From Sulfoacidibacillus ferrooxidans (GTDB lineage Bacteria; Bacillota; Bacilli; Alicyclobacillales; SLC66), in contig NZ_JALBUF010000008.1 in the NCBI RefSeq assembly GCF_022606465.1, positions 38,243 through 102,242 of the forward strand: 64,000 nucleotides of DNA, given 5' to 3'. The first letter of the stretch is position 1; every line of letters starts with the position of its first letter. The position numbers and the translations under genes were made by a program. The notes beneath the pieces were generated by a model that saw only the letters and a program-made list of their open reading frames with translations, was not told the origin of the DNA and ran no database searches. Of the stretch, positions 35,607 to 45,842 are shown piece after piece.

Positions 35607-37316
35607 ATGATGCGAATCATTGTGATGAGCCTAGTATTTTTCTGGCAAATTCATCGCCTGTTACGGAAAGAACGTCGTCAACATCGACCACTTCCAAAGC
35701 ATGTATGGGATAAACTGTGGCGCGCACAAGCGAAAGAGTTTCGAAAGACTGCGCTTGAGCTAGAAGGTATGATGATCAAACTTGGGCAGTTTCTTAGTTC
35801 TCGTGCCGATTTATTACCCCAATCGTGTATTGAGGAATTAGAACAATTACAAGATCGCATCACTCCTGTAGCATTCCCAGTGATCCAACAACAACTCGTT
35901 CAATCCTATGATGGAGATTTATCCACCTATTTTCAAACAATTGAACAAACACCTATAGCTGCAGCATCGCTAGGTCAAGTACATAAAGGAATTTTATCAT
36001 CAGGTGAATGTGTGGCCATTAAAGTACAACGACCTCATATAGCGCGTATGATCCGCACTGATCTACTGGCCATACGCATCGTGATTTCTATCATACAAAA
36101 AAGTGCTCCGTTACGAGATCGGATCGATTTATATGCGATCTATGATGAGGTGCAACGCACGACGTTTGAAGAGTTAGACTATCACATCGAAGCTGCTCAT
36201 CTCGAACAATTTACACATTTTTTCGCTCAGCGAACAGGCATAAAAGTCCCTAGACTATTTGCACAGTTGACTCGGAAACATGTATTAGTGATGGAATATA
36301 TGGTAGGTGCAAAGATCAATGATCTAACCTTCATGGAAGAACACAACATCGATCCAGGAGACGTTGCAAAACGATTTATAGAAGCCTTTCTAGCACAAGT
36401 AATGTACGATGGGTTTTTTCACGCAGATCCACATGCAGGTAATGTATGGATTGATGAGAAAGGACAGCTTATTTTTTTAGATTTTGGCATGATGGGCCAC
36501 ATTGATCAACCTAACCGTGATGGGTTACGTCATTTCCTTCGTGCAATTGTCGATGAAGATGCACGTCAAATGCTCTACTCGTTACGAGAGATGGGCGTAA
36601 TCGTTCTACCAGATGCTGATATTCACGCCTTATTGCAATCTTTGCGCTCACTAATGACTCCATACTTTGAAAACCAAACGCCAGATCTCATCACCAACGA
36701 AATGATTCAAGGCATTCTTATAGCATTACAAACATTTGTTTACGAACAACCTATGCAGCTCCCTTATCATCTCACCTTTCTGGGGCGTGCTGCAGGAATT
36801 GTAGCTGGTTTATCTACTGAAATAGAGCCAACCGTCCCCTACTTAGCCATCATTCAACCCTATCTATCACGCAAAGCCAAAGGAAATACAAAAGAAAACA
36901 ACACGGCAGAAGCTGAACACACAAAGACTGATCATTCATCATTTCACTGGGCACAGTTTTTACAAAGTCGCGGATTACTCGATTGGATTCGTGTTCTCTA
37001 TCGTCTATGGAGTCCATTACATCGATTATCATCTGCCGTAAGCTCAACTTTTGAACAATTTGGAACTGGTCATCTTCGCCTAGAAAAAATACACGACCAC
37101 ACTATTTTGCGAACTTTTCATCGAGTCATTAACCGTTTAGCGTGGTTTTCTTTAATGATTTTTTTTGCAGTAGAAAGTTTTGAGGCATACTTGCATAGAC
37201 AAGAAAAAGAAGCTGCGATTGGAACAGGTCTGGCACTCATCTTCCTTATCGCAGCCATGCGTAATTCTAGACAAACTGAAGCATTATTTAAGCGTGATTC
37301 TCGTATTCGGAAATAG
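35607..37316 (+). CDS. AarF/UbiB/ABC1 family atypical kinase
   Basis: A 569-residue ABC1-family protein. Family motifs are the KxGQ signature MIKLGQFLSSRADLLP, the alanine-rich loop AAASLGQVHKG, VAIKVQRPHI, FEELDYHIEAAH, the catalytic GFFHADPHAGNVWI and the metal-binding FLDFGMMGHI. Two hydrophobic segments lie at the C-terminus. The start is probably ATG 35607 (MMRIIVMSLVFF); an earlier in-frame GTG at 35565 lies inside the mciZ-like gene. In other bacteria these proteins aid quinone synthesis or lipid handling; the role in this organism is unknown. The 3' end overlaps the convergent peptidase gene by 29 bases. Confidence 0.88.
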   Translation: MMRIIVMSLVFFWQIHRLLRKERRQHRPLPKHVWDKLWRAQAKEFRKTALELEGMMIKLGQFLSSRADLLPQSCIEELEQLQDRITPVAFPVIQQQLVQSYDGDLSTYFQTIEQTPIAAASLGQVHKGILSSGECVAIKVQRPHIARMIRTDLLAIRIVISIIQKSAPLRDRIDLYAIYDEVQRTTFEELDYHIEAAHLEQFTHFFAQRTGIKVPRLFAQLTRKHVLVMEYMVGAKINDLTFMEEHNIDPGDVAKRFIEAFLAQVMYDGFFHADPHAGNVWIDEKGQLIFLDFGMMGHIDQPNRDGLRHFLRAIVDEDARQMLYSLREMGVIVLPDADIHALLQSLRSLMTPYFENQTPDLITNEMIQGILIALQTFVYEQPMQLPYHLTFLGRAAGIVAGLSTEIEPTVPYLAIIQPYLSRKAKGNTKENNTAEAEHTKTDHSSFHWAQFLQSRGLLDWIRVLYRLWSPLHRLSSAVSSTFEQFGTGHLRLEKIHDHTILRTFHRVINRLAWFSLMIFFAVESFEAYLHRQEKEAAIGTGLALIFLIAAMRNSRQTEALFKRDSRIRK

Positions 37317-38433
37317 CCCGAATTAATTCTACCATCAATTGAGCAGAACCGGTTAAATCGTCAAGCGCGATCCATTCTTCAAGGGTATGGATCTGTTGGT
37401 ATCCAATCGCTAAATTAACTACAGGGATACCCTTTCCTGAAATGACATTGGCATCACTTCCACCGCCAGAGTGCACAAAGTTTGTTGGTAGTCCCAAGCG
37501 ATGGATCGCATTTGCTGATATACTTCTCAAAAAGGAGTCTTCAGGTAATGCAAATGCAGGATAACTCGCTGTCCATTCAACATCTGCATGTACTCCATAA
37601 CGCTTTGCGGTTTGTTCTAACACTTGAGTCATGTGACTTTGCTGTGCTTGTAAGCGGTCATCATCTAAACTACGTGCCTCAGCGTACAATTCCACAGCAT
37701 CGCACACAATATTAGTGGCAAACCCACCTTTTATTTGTCCAATATTTGCTGTAGTCCTCTCATCGATGCGCCCTAGTTTCATCTCCGAGATTGCGTGAGC
37801 TGCTACTTCAATGGCGCTAACACCTTTTTCAGGAGCCATGCCTGCATGTGCCGCTTTACCGTGCACGATGGCCATCATTTTTGCCTGTGCAGGACCGTGA
37901 GTTACGACTGATCCAAGCGGTCCACCAGAATCAAAAACAAAGCCATAGTTAGCCTTAAGAGAAGAACGATCCAATGCCTTAGCACCTAGTAATCCCACTT
38001 CTTCACATATGGTAAAAACCACTTCAAGCGGAGGATGATCTTCTCCAGTCGCATGTAGCATAGTAAGCAAATGCAATAATCCTGCTACTCCCGCTTTATC
38101 ATCTGCACCTAAGATTGTACGTCCATCACTTGTGATACGATCTGCGTGCCGTATAGGACGTACTCCATGTCCTGGTGCAACCGTATCCATATGTGCCATT
38201 AATAAAACAGTCGGCCAATCTGCATGACCAGGGACTCTGACAATCAAGTTTCCAGAATTGCCGCCAACTACATCTCCAGCCTGATCTTCTTCAACAGAAT
38301 AGCCAAGCTCTTCTACCGCACCTTTGATATATGCCGCTACATTGGCTTCTTCACGCGAATGGCTACCAATAGATACCAACGTCATAAAATCTGCAATCAG
38401 CCGTTCTTGATCGATGGTTAACACTGCATCCAT
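37288..38433 (-). CDS. yqjE: M20 family tripeptidase-like metallopeptidase (YqjE-like)
   Basis: A zinc-dependent M20 exopeptidase, PepT-like. The metal and catalytic motifs are VLLMAHMDTVAPGHG, ILGADDKAGVAGLL, FTICEEVGLLGAKAL, VFDSGGPLGSV and VHSGGGSDANVISGKG. ATG 38433 has AAGGAGATC upstream; longer in-frame starts lack a site. Length 381 is normal. It follows the carboxyltransferase gene by 16 bases. B. subtilis has the same order, yqjC-yqjD-yqjE, so it is probably part of the methylmalonyl-CoA operon despite its unrelated activity. Confidence 0.88.
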   Translation of the reverse strand: MDAVLTIDQERLIADFMTLVSIGSHSREEANVAAYIKGAVEELGYSVEEDQAGDVVGGNSGNLIVRVPGHADWPTVLLMAHMDTVAPGHGVRPIRHADRITSDGRTILGADDKAGVAGLLHLLTMLHATGEDHPPLEVVFTICEEVGLLGAKALDRSSLKANYGFVFDSGGPLGSVVTHGPAQAKMMAIVHGKAAHAGMAPEKGVSAIEVAAHAISEMKLGRIDERTTANIGQIKGGFATNIVCDAVELYAEARSLDDDRLQAQQSHMTQVLEQTAKRYGVHADVEWTASYPAFALPEDSFLRSISANAIHRLGLPTNFVHSGGGSDANVISGKGIPVVNLAIGYQQIHTLEEWIALDDLTGSAQLMVELIRAISEYENHA

Positions 38434-38449
38434 TTTTCTGATCTCCTTG

Positions 38450-39991
38450 TTACAGCGGTATATTCCCATGTTTTTTATGGGGCCGAACTTCTTCTTTAAA
38501 GCGCAACGATTCTAATGCATCCAGTAGTTTTATACGTGTCTCACGCGGATCGATCACGTCGTCTACCATTCCAGCTGCAGCAGCAATATATGGATTGGCA
38601 AATTGCTGTTTATAGTCGGCAATTTTTTGAGCACGCGTGCTTTCTGGATCTTTACTTAGACTAATTTCACGAGCAAAAATAATATTAGCGGCCCCTTCTG
38701 ACCCCATCACGGCCACTTCAGCAGAAGGCCAAGCCAGCACAAGATCAGCGCCGATTGCTTTTGAATTTAGCGCTACATAAGCTCCACCGTATGCTTTACG
38801 AATAATGACCGTAATTTTTGGTACAGTAGCTTCACTGTACGCATATAAAATTTTTGCACCATGACGAATAATCCCCTCGTGCTCTTGCTTAACACCTGGA
38901 ATAAAGCCCGTGACGTCTTCAAAAGTAACTAAGGGGATATTAAATGAATCACAAAAGCGAATAAAGCGCGAGATTTTATCTGAAGAATCTATATCTAATC
39001 CTCCAGCCCGATACTTTGGTTGATTGGCGACAATCCCGATTGGATGCCCATCCATTCTCGCAAAACCGACAACAGCATTGCGCGCAAATTGCGGAGATAC
39101 TTCATAGAAATCCCCAAAATCCACAATGCGTTCAATCACTTCAAGAACATTGTATGGCTTTGTTGGATCTGTGGGCACTATCGTAAGCAAATCTTCGTCA
39201 ATGTCACGTTTTGCATCAACTTCCCCAACTGGTGGTTGATCGCGATGATTTTGTGGCAAGAAAGATAAGAGACGACGCACTCCAGCTAATGCTTCTTCTT
39301 CTGTAGAGGTCGCAAAATGTGCGACTCCACTAACACTAGCATGAACCTTAGCGCCACCAAGATTTTCAGAACTAATCGATTCGCCCGTCACCGTTTCAAT
39401 TACTTTGGGTCCAGTAATAAACATTTGACTTGTACCATTCACCATAAAGATAAAGTCTGTAATAGCTGGAGAATAAACAGCACCGCCAGCACAAGGCCCC
39501 ATAATAACAGAGATTTGAGGAACTACGCCACTGTAAATGGCATTGCGATAAAAAACATGACCATAGCCGTCTAGAGAGACGACCCCTTCTTGAATGCGCG
39601 CCCCACCAGAATCGTTTAAGCCAATGACTGGTGCTCCATTTTTAGCTGCAAGATCCATAATGCGCGCAATTTTTTGTCCGTGCATCTCTCCCAGAGCGCC
39701 TCCAAAAACAGTAAAATCCTGAGCAAATATATACACGATGCGTCCAGCAATTTTTCCCCAACCAGTAACGACTCCTTCTGCAGGAGCTTCCAATTGATCC
39801 ATGCCAAAATTAGAGCTTCGATGTTCAATAAAAGCACCGATCTCTCGAAATGAATCAGGATCAAGTAATAGATCAATGCGTTCGCGCGCTGTATATTTGC
39901 CCTTTTCATGTTGTGCCAATATCCGGCGATCACCGCCGCCACGTTCTATCTTGCTACGTCTATCTTCCATTTCCGTTACTTTATCATCCAT
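38450..39991 (-). CDS. Acyl-CoA carboxylase carboxyltransferase subunit (propionyl-/methylmalonyl-CoA), YqjD-like
   Basis: The carboxyltransferase subunit of a propionyl-CoA carboxylase or methylmalonyl-CoA decarboxylase (513 residues). Crotonase-fold motifs include ARERIDLLLDPDSFREIG, PAEGVVTGWGKIAGR, VIGLNDSGGARIQEGV, MGPCAGGAVYSPAITDF, GTSQMFITGPKV and RKAYGGAYVALNSK. ATG 39991 has AGGAG eight bases upstream. No biotin carboxylase or biotin-carrier gene is in this cluster, so those parts must be encoded elsewhere. It acts with the adjacent mutase and epimerase between propionyl-CoA and succinyl-CoA. Confidence 0.92.
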   Translation of the reverse strand: MDDKVTEMEDRRSKIERGGGDRRILAQHEKGKYTARERIDLLLDPDSFREIGAFIEHRSSNFGMDQLEAPAEGVVTGWGKIAGRIVYIFAQDFTVFGGALGEMHGQKIARIMDLAAKNGAPVIGLNDSGGARIQEGVVSLDGYGHVFYRNAIYSGVVPQISVIMGPCAGGAVYSPAITDFIFMVNGTSQMFITGPKVIETVTGESISSENLGGAKVHASVSGVAHFATSTEEEALAGVRRLLSFLPQNHRDQPPVGEVDAKRDIDEDLLTIVPTDPTKPYNVLEVIERIVDFGDFYEVSPQFARNAVVGFARMDGHPIGIVANQPKYRAGGLDIDSSDKISRFIRFCDSFNIPLVTFEDVTGFIPGVKQEHEGIIRHGAKILYAYSEATVPKITVIIRKAYGGAYVALNSKAIGADLVLAWPSAEVAVMGSEGAANIIFAREISLSKDPESTRAQKIADYKQQFANPYIAAAAGMVDDVIDPRETRIKLLDALESLRFKEEVRPHKKHGNIPL

Positions 39992-40024
39992 ATGTACAAC
40001 TCCTATCAAGCATGGTAATCATAG

Positions 40025-40849
40025 TTAATCTACAATAACCTCGCAGAATTCTGTCAATACACCTTGTGTCATCTTAGGATGTAAAAATGCAATACGCTTA
40101 TGTTGCCCGCCATTTCGTGGAGTTTCATCAATTAATTGATACCCCGACTGTTTTGCACGTAACAACCATGATTCAATATCAGTTACGCGATAGGCAATAT
40201 GATGTATACCAGCACCTTTAGTGGATACAAACCGAGCGATGGGACCATCCTCTGTCGTCGATTCGAGCAGTTCAATATGTACCTCACCTACTTGCAAAAA
40301 GACCGCATGCACATGTTGATCTTCAATCGTTTCTTCATGAATCTTTGAGAAACCTAATGTGTTTTCGTAAAATGCCAATGCTGATTGAAGATCTTTTACT
40401 GCAATACCGATATGATCAATTTGAGTGGGAGGGATAAATGGGTCTGTCCACTTTTTTTCTACTACGTGAAGTCTAATGAATTGTGCCATATCAGCAATTG
40501 TACTGCCTGGTGTGAATACCTCTGCAATGCCTTGTTTTTTTAATTCCCTTACATCATCTAGTGGGATGACCCCTCCACCGATGACAAGAATGTCCTCAAT
40601 GCCGAGCTTTTTTAGTTGCTCGACAACCGCTGGGAACTGCGCCATATGTGCACCAGATAAAGAGGATAAACCAATACAATCAACGTCTTCTTGAATAGCT
40701 GCTTGTACGATTTGATCAACTGTTTGACGAAGACCTGTATATACAACTTCCATTCCGGCATCACGCAAACCCTGTGCGACAATCAACGCACCGCGATCGT
40801 GTCCATCTAACCCTGGTTTTGCCACAAGCACGCGAATAGGACGATTCAC
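40025..40849 (-). CDS. Fusion of methylmalonyl-CoA mutase B12-binding domain and methylmalonyl-CoA epimerase
   Basis: A 274-residue two-domain protein. Residues 1-130 form a cobalamin-binding domain with the DxHxxG signature in LVAKPGLDGHDRG, then IGLSSLSGAHMAQF and DILVIGGGVIPLDDVREL, as in the small subunit or C-terminus of methylmalonyl-CoA mutase. Residues about 140-274 are a VOC-fold methylmalonyl-CoA epimerase (IDHIGIAVKDLQSALAFYEN, VHIELLESTTEDGPIARFV, GIHHIAYRVTDIESWL). GTG 40849 lies seven bases behind GGAGG. It follows the mutase catalytic gene by 25 bases. The two domains are normally separate genes, so one chain may hand methylmalonyl-CoA between active sites. Confidence 0.9.
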   Translation of the reverse strand: MNRPIRVLVAKPGLDGHDRGALIVAQGLRDAGMEVVYTGLRQTVDQIVQAAIQEDVDCIGLSSLSGAHMAQFPAVVEQLKKLGIEDILVIGGGVIPLDDVRELKKQGIAEVFTPGSTIADMAQFIRLHVVEKKWTDPFIPPTQIDHIGIAVKDLQSALAFYENTLGFSKIHEETIEDQHVHAVFLQVGEVHIELLESTTEDGPIARFVSTKGAGIHHIAYRVTDIESWLLRAKQSGYQLIDETPRNGGQHKRIAFLHPKMTQGVLTEFCEVIVD

Positions 40850-40874
40850 CAAAATCCCTCCATCATCATTGATT

Positions 40875-42488
40875 TTAAAAATGTTCAGGTGAATACTCGC
40901 CGAAAACTTCGCGCAACACATCACAAATTTCGCCGAGCGTTGCATAGGCACGAACGGCCTCCACAATGTAAGGCATGACATTCTTTGTGCCACAAGCTGC
41001 TTCCTTCAAATCAATGAGTGTTTGCTTAACCGTTTGTGCATCCCTTTTTTGTCTTACATCGCGAATACGCTCTTGCGCCTCGATCTCTAAATGAGGATCT
41101 ACTTTATGCAAAATGGGTTCTTCTTCTGTATCCACAGTAAAGGCATTCACGCCAATAACCACTTCATCCTTATGTTCAATCCGAAGTTGTGTCTCATAGG
41201 CAGCAGATTGAATTTCACGTTGCATATACCCTTGTTCTACAGCATGTACAGCCCCGCCCATTTGCTGGATACTGTCCATATAAATCAATGCTTGACGCTC
41301 TATTTCATCTGTTAGAGATTCAACGTAATAAGAGCCCCCTAGAGGATCTACGGTGTCTGCCACTCCACTTTCATACCCAATAATTTGTTGAGTACGCAAG
41401 GCTATGCGTGCAGACTCTTCGGTTGGAAGTGCCAATGCTTCATCACGAGAATTGGTATGAAGACTTTGCGTACCTCCAAGAACAGCTGCCAACGCTTGTA
41501 GAGTTACCCGAATAATATTATTGTCCGGCTGTTGTGCTGTAAGTGTAGATCCACCAGTTTGAGTATGAAACCGCAGTTGCCATGATTTAGGATTTTTCGC
41601 ATGATACTCATCGCGCATGAATCGCGCCCATATGCGTCTTGCTGCGCGGAATTTTGCTATTTCCTCAAAAAAGTGATTATGTGCATTAAAAAAGAAAGAG
41701 AGACGAGGAGCAAAATCGTCAATTTCAAGACCTGCAGCTAGTGCAGCGTCAACGTATGCACGTGCATTAGCAAGCGTAAATGCAATCTCTTGTACGGCTG
41801 TACTTCCAGCTTCACGCATATGATAGCCGCTGATACTAATCGTATTAAAATTAGGTACATGGTTAGCACAATAAGAAAAAATATCAGTAATTAACCTCAT
41901 GGAAGCTTGAGGAGGATAGATATAAGTACCACGTGCAACATATTCTTTTAAAATATCGTTTTGAATCGTTCCAGAGAGTTTATCCATTGAGACGCCTTGT
42001 TTTTCTCCAACCACAATGTACATTGCTAAAAGAACGGATGCAGGTGCGTTAATAGTCATAGAAGTACTGACACGATCAAGTGGAATCGAGTCAAATAACA
42101 TTTCCATATCGACAAGAGAGGATATCGAGACTCCAACCTTTCCCACTTCTCCCCTTGCATATGGATGATCACAGTCATATCCAATTTGAGTGGGGAGGTC
42201 AAATGCTGTAGATAGACCAGTTTGTCCTTGTTCTAATAAATAACGAAATCGCGCATTCGTTTGTTTTGCATCTCCAAAACCTGCATACTGCCGCATTGTC
42301 CATAATCGTCCACGATACATCGTCGGTTGAACGCCTCGCGTAAACGGATACATACCTGGTTTTCCTAATTTTTGTTCATAACTGCCATCCTTAGCGATAT
42401 CCGTTACGTCATATACTCGTTGTACCTCGATGCCTGAAGAAGTGGTGAACTGCTCTTTGCGCTCTTTATGTTTTTTGGAATTCTCCAT
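40875..42488 (-). CDS. Methylmalonyl-CoA mutase catalytic (large) subunit
   Basis: The TIM-barrel substrate domain of B12-dependent methylmalonyl-CoA mutase, converting methylmalonyl-CoA and succinyl-CoA. Conserved stretches are [78 protein letters not shown] and [19 protein letters not shown]. The length of 537 residues lacks the C-terminal B12 domain, which is supplied by the next gene. ATG 42488 is preferred, seven bases behind GGGGTGA. It starts 48 bases after the LysR gene, so the two may be co-transcribed. Confidence 0.95.
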   Translation of the reverse strand: MENSKKHKERKEQFTTSSGIEVQRVYDVTDIAKDGSYEQKLGKPGMYPFTRGVQPTMYRGRLWTMRQYAGFGDAKQTNARFRYLLEQGQTGLSTAFDLPTQIGYDCDHPYARGEVGKVGVSISSLVDMEMLFDSIPLDRVSTSMTINAPASVLLAMYIVVGEKQGVSMDKLSGTIQNDILKEYVARGTYIYPPQASMRLITDIFSYCANHVPNFNTISISGYHMREAGSTAVQEIAFTLANARAYVDAALAAGLEIDDFAPRLSFFFNAHNHFFEEIAKFRAARRIWARFMRDEYHAKNPKSWQLRFHTQTGGSTLTAQQPDNNIIRVTLQALAAVLGGTQSLHTNSRDEALALPTEESARIALRTQQIIGYESGVADTVDPLGGSYYVESLTDEIERQALIYMDSIQQMGGAVHAVEQGYMQREIQSAAYETQLRIEHKDEVVIGVNAFTVDTEEEPILHKVDPHLEIEAQERIRDVRQKRDAQTVKQTLIDLKEAACGTKNVMPYIVEAVRAYATLGEICDVLREVFGEYSPEHF

Positions 42489-42536
42489 GTACTGGTCACC
42501 CCATTTATCCATGTACTATGAGTATAGCATAATTGC

Positions 42537-43445
42537 TTACCCTAACTCTGCATGATTCAATTGCCGCAATTCCTCACAAAATGCTTGTACTAATTGATCA
42601 TCACTATGAGATTGATGCCATACAATTGAAAAATTGCGCGCTGCTGCTTTCGATTCAATTGGGACAAAAGCGAGTTGATCCATATTCAATTCTTTTCGAA
42701 CAGCCCATTTGGACATAATGGATATCCCATAACCTGATTCCACAAGTGATTTTAGTGTTTGTGGATTATTGGTTTCAAGAAATATAGAAAAATTTCTCAG
42801 ATCTAATCCTTCCATCTTTAAAGCAGCTTCAAAAACAGATCTCGTACCTGATCCAGATTCTCGAATTAACAAACGATCATTTTGTAGTTCAGTTAATGCC
42901 ACGCTCGTTCTTGTGCGAAGAGAATGCCAAGTGGGGATCACCACGCCTAACTCATCTGTTAAAAAGGGTTCCTGAATCAGTCGCGTATCATACAGAGGTG
43001 CCTCAACTAATCCTAAAAGTAAGTCTCCATCTGTAATCCCACGACCGATATCATCCGTATTTCCTGTGGTTAATTTGACCTTTACTTGTGGACGAACAGA
43101 TCGAAAACGCCTCAATGCAGATGGAACTACATATTCCGCAATGGTCATACTTGCACCAATGGCTAACGTGCCAGCCAATCGATTAGAGCAATTTTCCACA
43201 AGTTCAAACGAACGATCAATATGTATAATAATTTGCAAGGCTTCCTCGTATAAGGTTCTCCCCGCTTCGGTCAAACTAAGTCCACGATGACCTCTAATAA
43301 AAAGCGGTGTCCGGTATAAATTCTCTAATTGTTTGAGCTGTTGGCTCACTGCAGGCTGTGATATACGCAACTTTAAAGCAGCTTTTGACACACTTTTTTC
43401 GTCAACAACTGTAACCAAAGTGCGCCACGGTTCAAAGGGATTCAT
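42537..43445 (-). CDS. LysR-family regulator between the mutase operon and the malate genes
   Basis: A 302-residue LysR regulator. The winged HTH spans residues 1-60 (WRTLVTVVDEKSVSKAALKL, ISQPAVSQQLKQLENLYRTP). The periplasmic-binding-like effector domain shows GTLAIGASMTIAEYVVPSAL and LLIRESGSGTRSVFEAAL, typical of the CysL/CbbR-like branch. ATG 43445 lies behind TTGGAGGAATGAC. It is divergent from the transporter-mdh pair and lies just ahead of the mutase operon, so it probably controls one or both. An operator-like palindrome lies 22-42 bases upstream of its start. Confidence 0.9.
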   Translation of the reverse strand: MNPFEPWRTLVTVVDEKSVSKAALKLRISQPAVSQQLKQLENLYRTPLFIRGHRGLSLTEAGRTLYEEALQIIIHIDRSFELVENCSNRLAGTLAIGASMTIAEYVVPSALRRFRSVRPQVKVKLTTGNTDDIGRGITDGDLLLGLVEAPLYDTRLIQEPFLTDELGVVIPTWHSLRTRTSVALTELQNDRLLIRESGSGTRSVFEAALKMEGLDLRNFSIFLETNNPQTLKSLVESGYGISIMSKWAVRKELNMDQLAFVPIESKAAARNFSIVWHQSHSDDQLVQAFCEELRQLNHAELG

Positions 43446-43467
43446 GTCATTCCTCCAACTCACATTT

Positions 43468-43488
43468 GATATAAGATATTCTTATATC
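43468..43488. promoter_or_regulatory. Candidate LysR operator (ATAA-N7-TTAT palindrome)
   Basis: A perfect 21-base palindrome with arms GATATAAGA and TCTTATATC lies in the 131-base divergent gap. Its core, ATAA-GATATTC-TTAT (43471-43485), fits the LysR T-N11-A rule and the ATAA-N7-TTAT form described for the LysR regulator CcpC of TCA-cycle genes. Confidence 0.65.
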
Positions 43489-43527
43489 TAGTATTATAAA
43501 ATCATCATCAAATGTGGCTATTAATCA

Positions 43528-43561
43528 GATATAGTGAACACATGTTATTCATTACTATATC
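43528..43561. promoter_or_regulatory. Inverted repeat in front of the transporter gene
   Basis: Arms GATATAGT (43528-43535) and ACTATATC (43554-43561) are separated by 18 bases and end 15 bases before the transporter start, right against its AGGAGG site. It could be a second regulator half-site pair or a leader hairpin. Confidence 0.4.
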
Positions 43562-43576
43562 ACAGGAGGTTATAAC

Positions 43577-44686
43577 ATGACGTCGATTGCAAAACAAATC
43601 GGAACAAATTGGTTTACCGTCGTCATGGGAGTAGGCATTATGGGCGGATTAACTTATACATCACCGCTGACATTCCCATTTGATAAGCAAATTGGCATGA
43701 TTGCTTTTATTGCAGGAACGATTTTATTAGTGGTTGCATTAGGGCTATGGACATCTCGTTGGATTATGCACACACAAGAAGCTTTACAGGATTTTTCAGA
43801 TCCTACACGTGCTTTGTTTTACGGCGCGTTAGCCATGGCTGTAAACGTAATTGGAAATGACTTCTTTCTTGTTGGAACTCATATGATTCCTTATTCAATG
43901 GCGCTGCATCTGAGTCAGGGCCTATGGATTGCAGGTGTTTTTATTAGTTTATTTTCAGTCATTACAATTCCTTATCTTATGTTTACACAACATGATATTT
44001 CGTCAGAAGATGCAGTGGGTAGCTGGCTAATTCCTGTAGTTCCGCCTATTGTGGCTGCTGCAGATGGTGCTAATATATTGCCTTTCTGGGGATCAAAATC
44101 GCTCGATATGGGCATGACTGCTTTTGATATTTCACTGTTTGGTATGACATTTTTTCTCTTCATTATGGTGAGTGCCTTGTTTTATACACGACTCATGTAT
44201 CATAAAATTGTACCAGGTCATTTGGCACCGAGCATTTGGATTGAAATTGGTCCGATCGGTATGGCTATGGGTACACTTGCTACGATTCCTTTGACTGCAC
44301 ATACATTTTTACCAACCTTTATTCCTGGACTGCGTGCAGTCGGTCTTATTGGCGCTACTGCTTTGTGGGGCGTCGGGGTATGGTGGTCAATTATTGCTAC
44401 TTTGTACTCGATTATGCATCTTTCAAAACGGGGCGAAGGCATACCTTATTCCCTTGGTTGGTGGAGTTATGTCTTTCCACTGGGTAGTTTTACAGCAGGA
44501 ACGTATGCTCTTTACCATTTGACAGATCTAAAACTATTTTTCATTGCTGCTTTTATACAACTTCTTGTTCTAGCAGGTTGCTTTGTAGTCGTTGCATTGG
44601 GTACTCTTAAAGGGATTGTAGATGGCACGTTGCTCGCTTGGCACCCTCATCATCATAAAGGGATACGAGAAGTAAAAGCATCCTAG
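43577..44686 (+). CDS. TDT-family transporter (C4-dicarboxylate/malate type)
   Basis: A 369-residue membrane protein with about ten hydrophobic helices, of the tellurite-resistance/dicarboxylate transporter (TDT, TehA/Mae1) family. The start [20 protein letters not shown] is typical (NWF.x3.G.GI). Later features include [23 protein letters not shown] [18 protein letters not shown] and [23 protein letters not shown] 43577 follows CAGGAGG. It lies 46 bases before mdh, which supports malate or another C4-acid as cargo; the substrate is inferred from this neighbour. Confidence 0.88.
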   Translation: MTSIAKQIGTNWFTVVMGVGIMGGLTYTSPLTFPFDKQIGMIAFIAGTILLVVALGLWTSRWIMHTQEALQDFSDPTRALFYGALAMAVNVIGNDFFLVGTHMIPYSMALHLSQGLWIAGVFISLFSVITIPYLMFTQHDISSEDAVGSWLIPVVPPIVAAADGANILPFWGSKSLDMGMTAFDISLFGMTFFLFIMVSALFYTRLMYHKIVPGHLAPSIWIEIGPIGMAMGTLATIPLTAHTFLPTFIPGLRAVGLIGATALWGVGVWWSIIATLYSIMHLSKRGEGIPYSLGWWSYVFPLGSFTAGTYALYHLTDLKLFFIAAFIQLLVLAGCFVVVALGTLKGIVDGTLLAWHPHHHKGIREVKAS

Positions 44687-44732
44687 TGAATCCAAGGAGA
44701 CGTGCAATGAAAGTAAAGGAGTGACGTCTTGT

Positions 44733-45656
44733 ATGAAACGCCCAAAAATTACTGTCGTAGGTTCAGGTAATGTTGGAGCCACTGTTGCACATTACTTAGC
44801 ATTAAAAGAACTTGGCGATATTGTCATTACTGACATTGTCGAAGGCATTCCTCAAGGCAAAGCACTTGATTTACAAGAAGCAGCTCCTGTTGAAGGCTAC
44901 GATAGCTTAATTACTGGTGCCAATTCGTACGATGAAACAGTACATTCTGATGTCGTTATCATTACTGCAGGAATTGCACGTAAACCTGGTATGAGCCGCG
45001 ATGATCTTATGGACACTAATGTGAAGGTCGTTCGTGCCGTAGTGAAAGAAATTGCTTCACGTTCACCCGATGCACATCTCGTTCTGGTCACCAATCCATC
45101 AGATGTCATGGCACAAGTTGCTTTTAACGAAAGTGGATTTGCTCCAGAAAAAATTATAGGTTTAGGTGGAGTGTTAGATTCCGCACGCTTTCGTACATTC
45201 TTAGCACTTGAATTAGGTGTTTCTTTTGAAGACGTGACAGGTTTTGTATTAGGTGGCCATGGTGATGACATGGTTCCACTTACTCGGTATTCGTTTGTCA
45301 GCGGTATACCCGTAGAAACACTACTTGATAAAGCTACTCTTGATCGCATTGTACAACGTACACGTCAAGGTGGCGCAGAGATTGTCAACTACTTAAAAAC
45401 GGGAAGCGCATATTATGCACCTGGCGCTGCCATTGTTCAAATGGTGGAATCCATCATTAAAGATAAACGGCGGATTATGCCATGTTCTGCATACGTAAAA
45501 GGTCAGTATGGTGTAAGCGATCTTTTCCTCGGCGTTCCTGTGATGCTTGGCAAAAATGGCGTTGAAAAAATTTATGAAATCGAGCTGACAGTTGATGAAA
45601 AAGCAGCATTACACAAATCTGCAGATGCTGTCCGTCACGTTTTAAGCAAAATGTGA
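44733..45656 (+). CDS. mdh: Malate dehydrogenase (NAD, LDH-like type)
   Basis: Oxidises malate to oxaloacetate. The NAD-binding loop is [20 protein letters not shown], followed by [72 protein letters not shown] and the catalytic histidine in [14 protein letters not shown]. The arginines in [10 protein letters not shown] mark a malate rather than a lactate enzyme. ATG 44733 lies about ten bases behind AAAGGAG. Length 307. It is probably translated from the same mRNA as the transporter and closed by the terminator at 45672. Confidence 0.95.
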   Translation: MKRPKITVVGSGNVGATVAHYLALKELGDIVITDIVEGIPQGKALDLQEAAPVEGYDSLITGANSYDETVHSDVVIITAGIARKPGMSRDDLMDTNVKVVRAVVKEIASRSPDAHLVLVTNPSDVMAQVAFNESGFAPEKIIGLGGVLDSARFRTFLALELGVSFEDVTGFVLGGHGDDMVPLTRYSFVSGIPVETLLDKATLDRIVQRTRQGGAEIVNYLKTGSAYYAPGAAIVQMVESIIKDKRRIMPCSAYVKGQYGVSDLFLGVPVMLGKNGVEKIYEIELTVDEKAALHKSADAVRHVLSKM

Positions 45657-45671
45657 GTTATTTCTATAAAT

Positions 45672-45716
45672 AATGCAAAAAACCAACTGCATGATAAGTA
45701 GTTGGTTTTTTGCATT
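45672..45716 (+). terminator. Terminator after mdh
   Basis: A perfect 17-bp stem (45672-45688 with 45700-45716, core AACCAACT/AGTTGGTT). The 3' arm contains six T residues and ends in TTTT. It starts 15 bases past the mdh stop. Confidence 0.92.
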
Positions 45717-45842
45717 TTAATGATATAAATATAAATTACTTCATAGAAACATAGTCATCTAAACAACTGTAACCTTACACCCGTTTATATCGTCAATGCA
45801 CTAATTAGATTATTTTTAATATGAACGGGAAAAGGTGATCTT

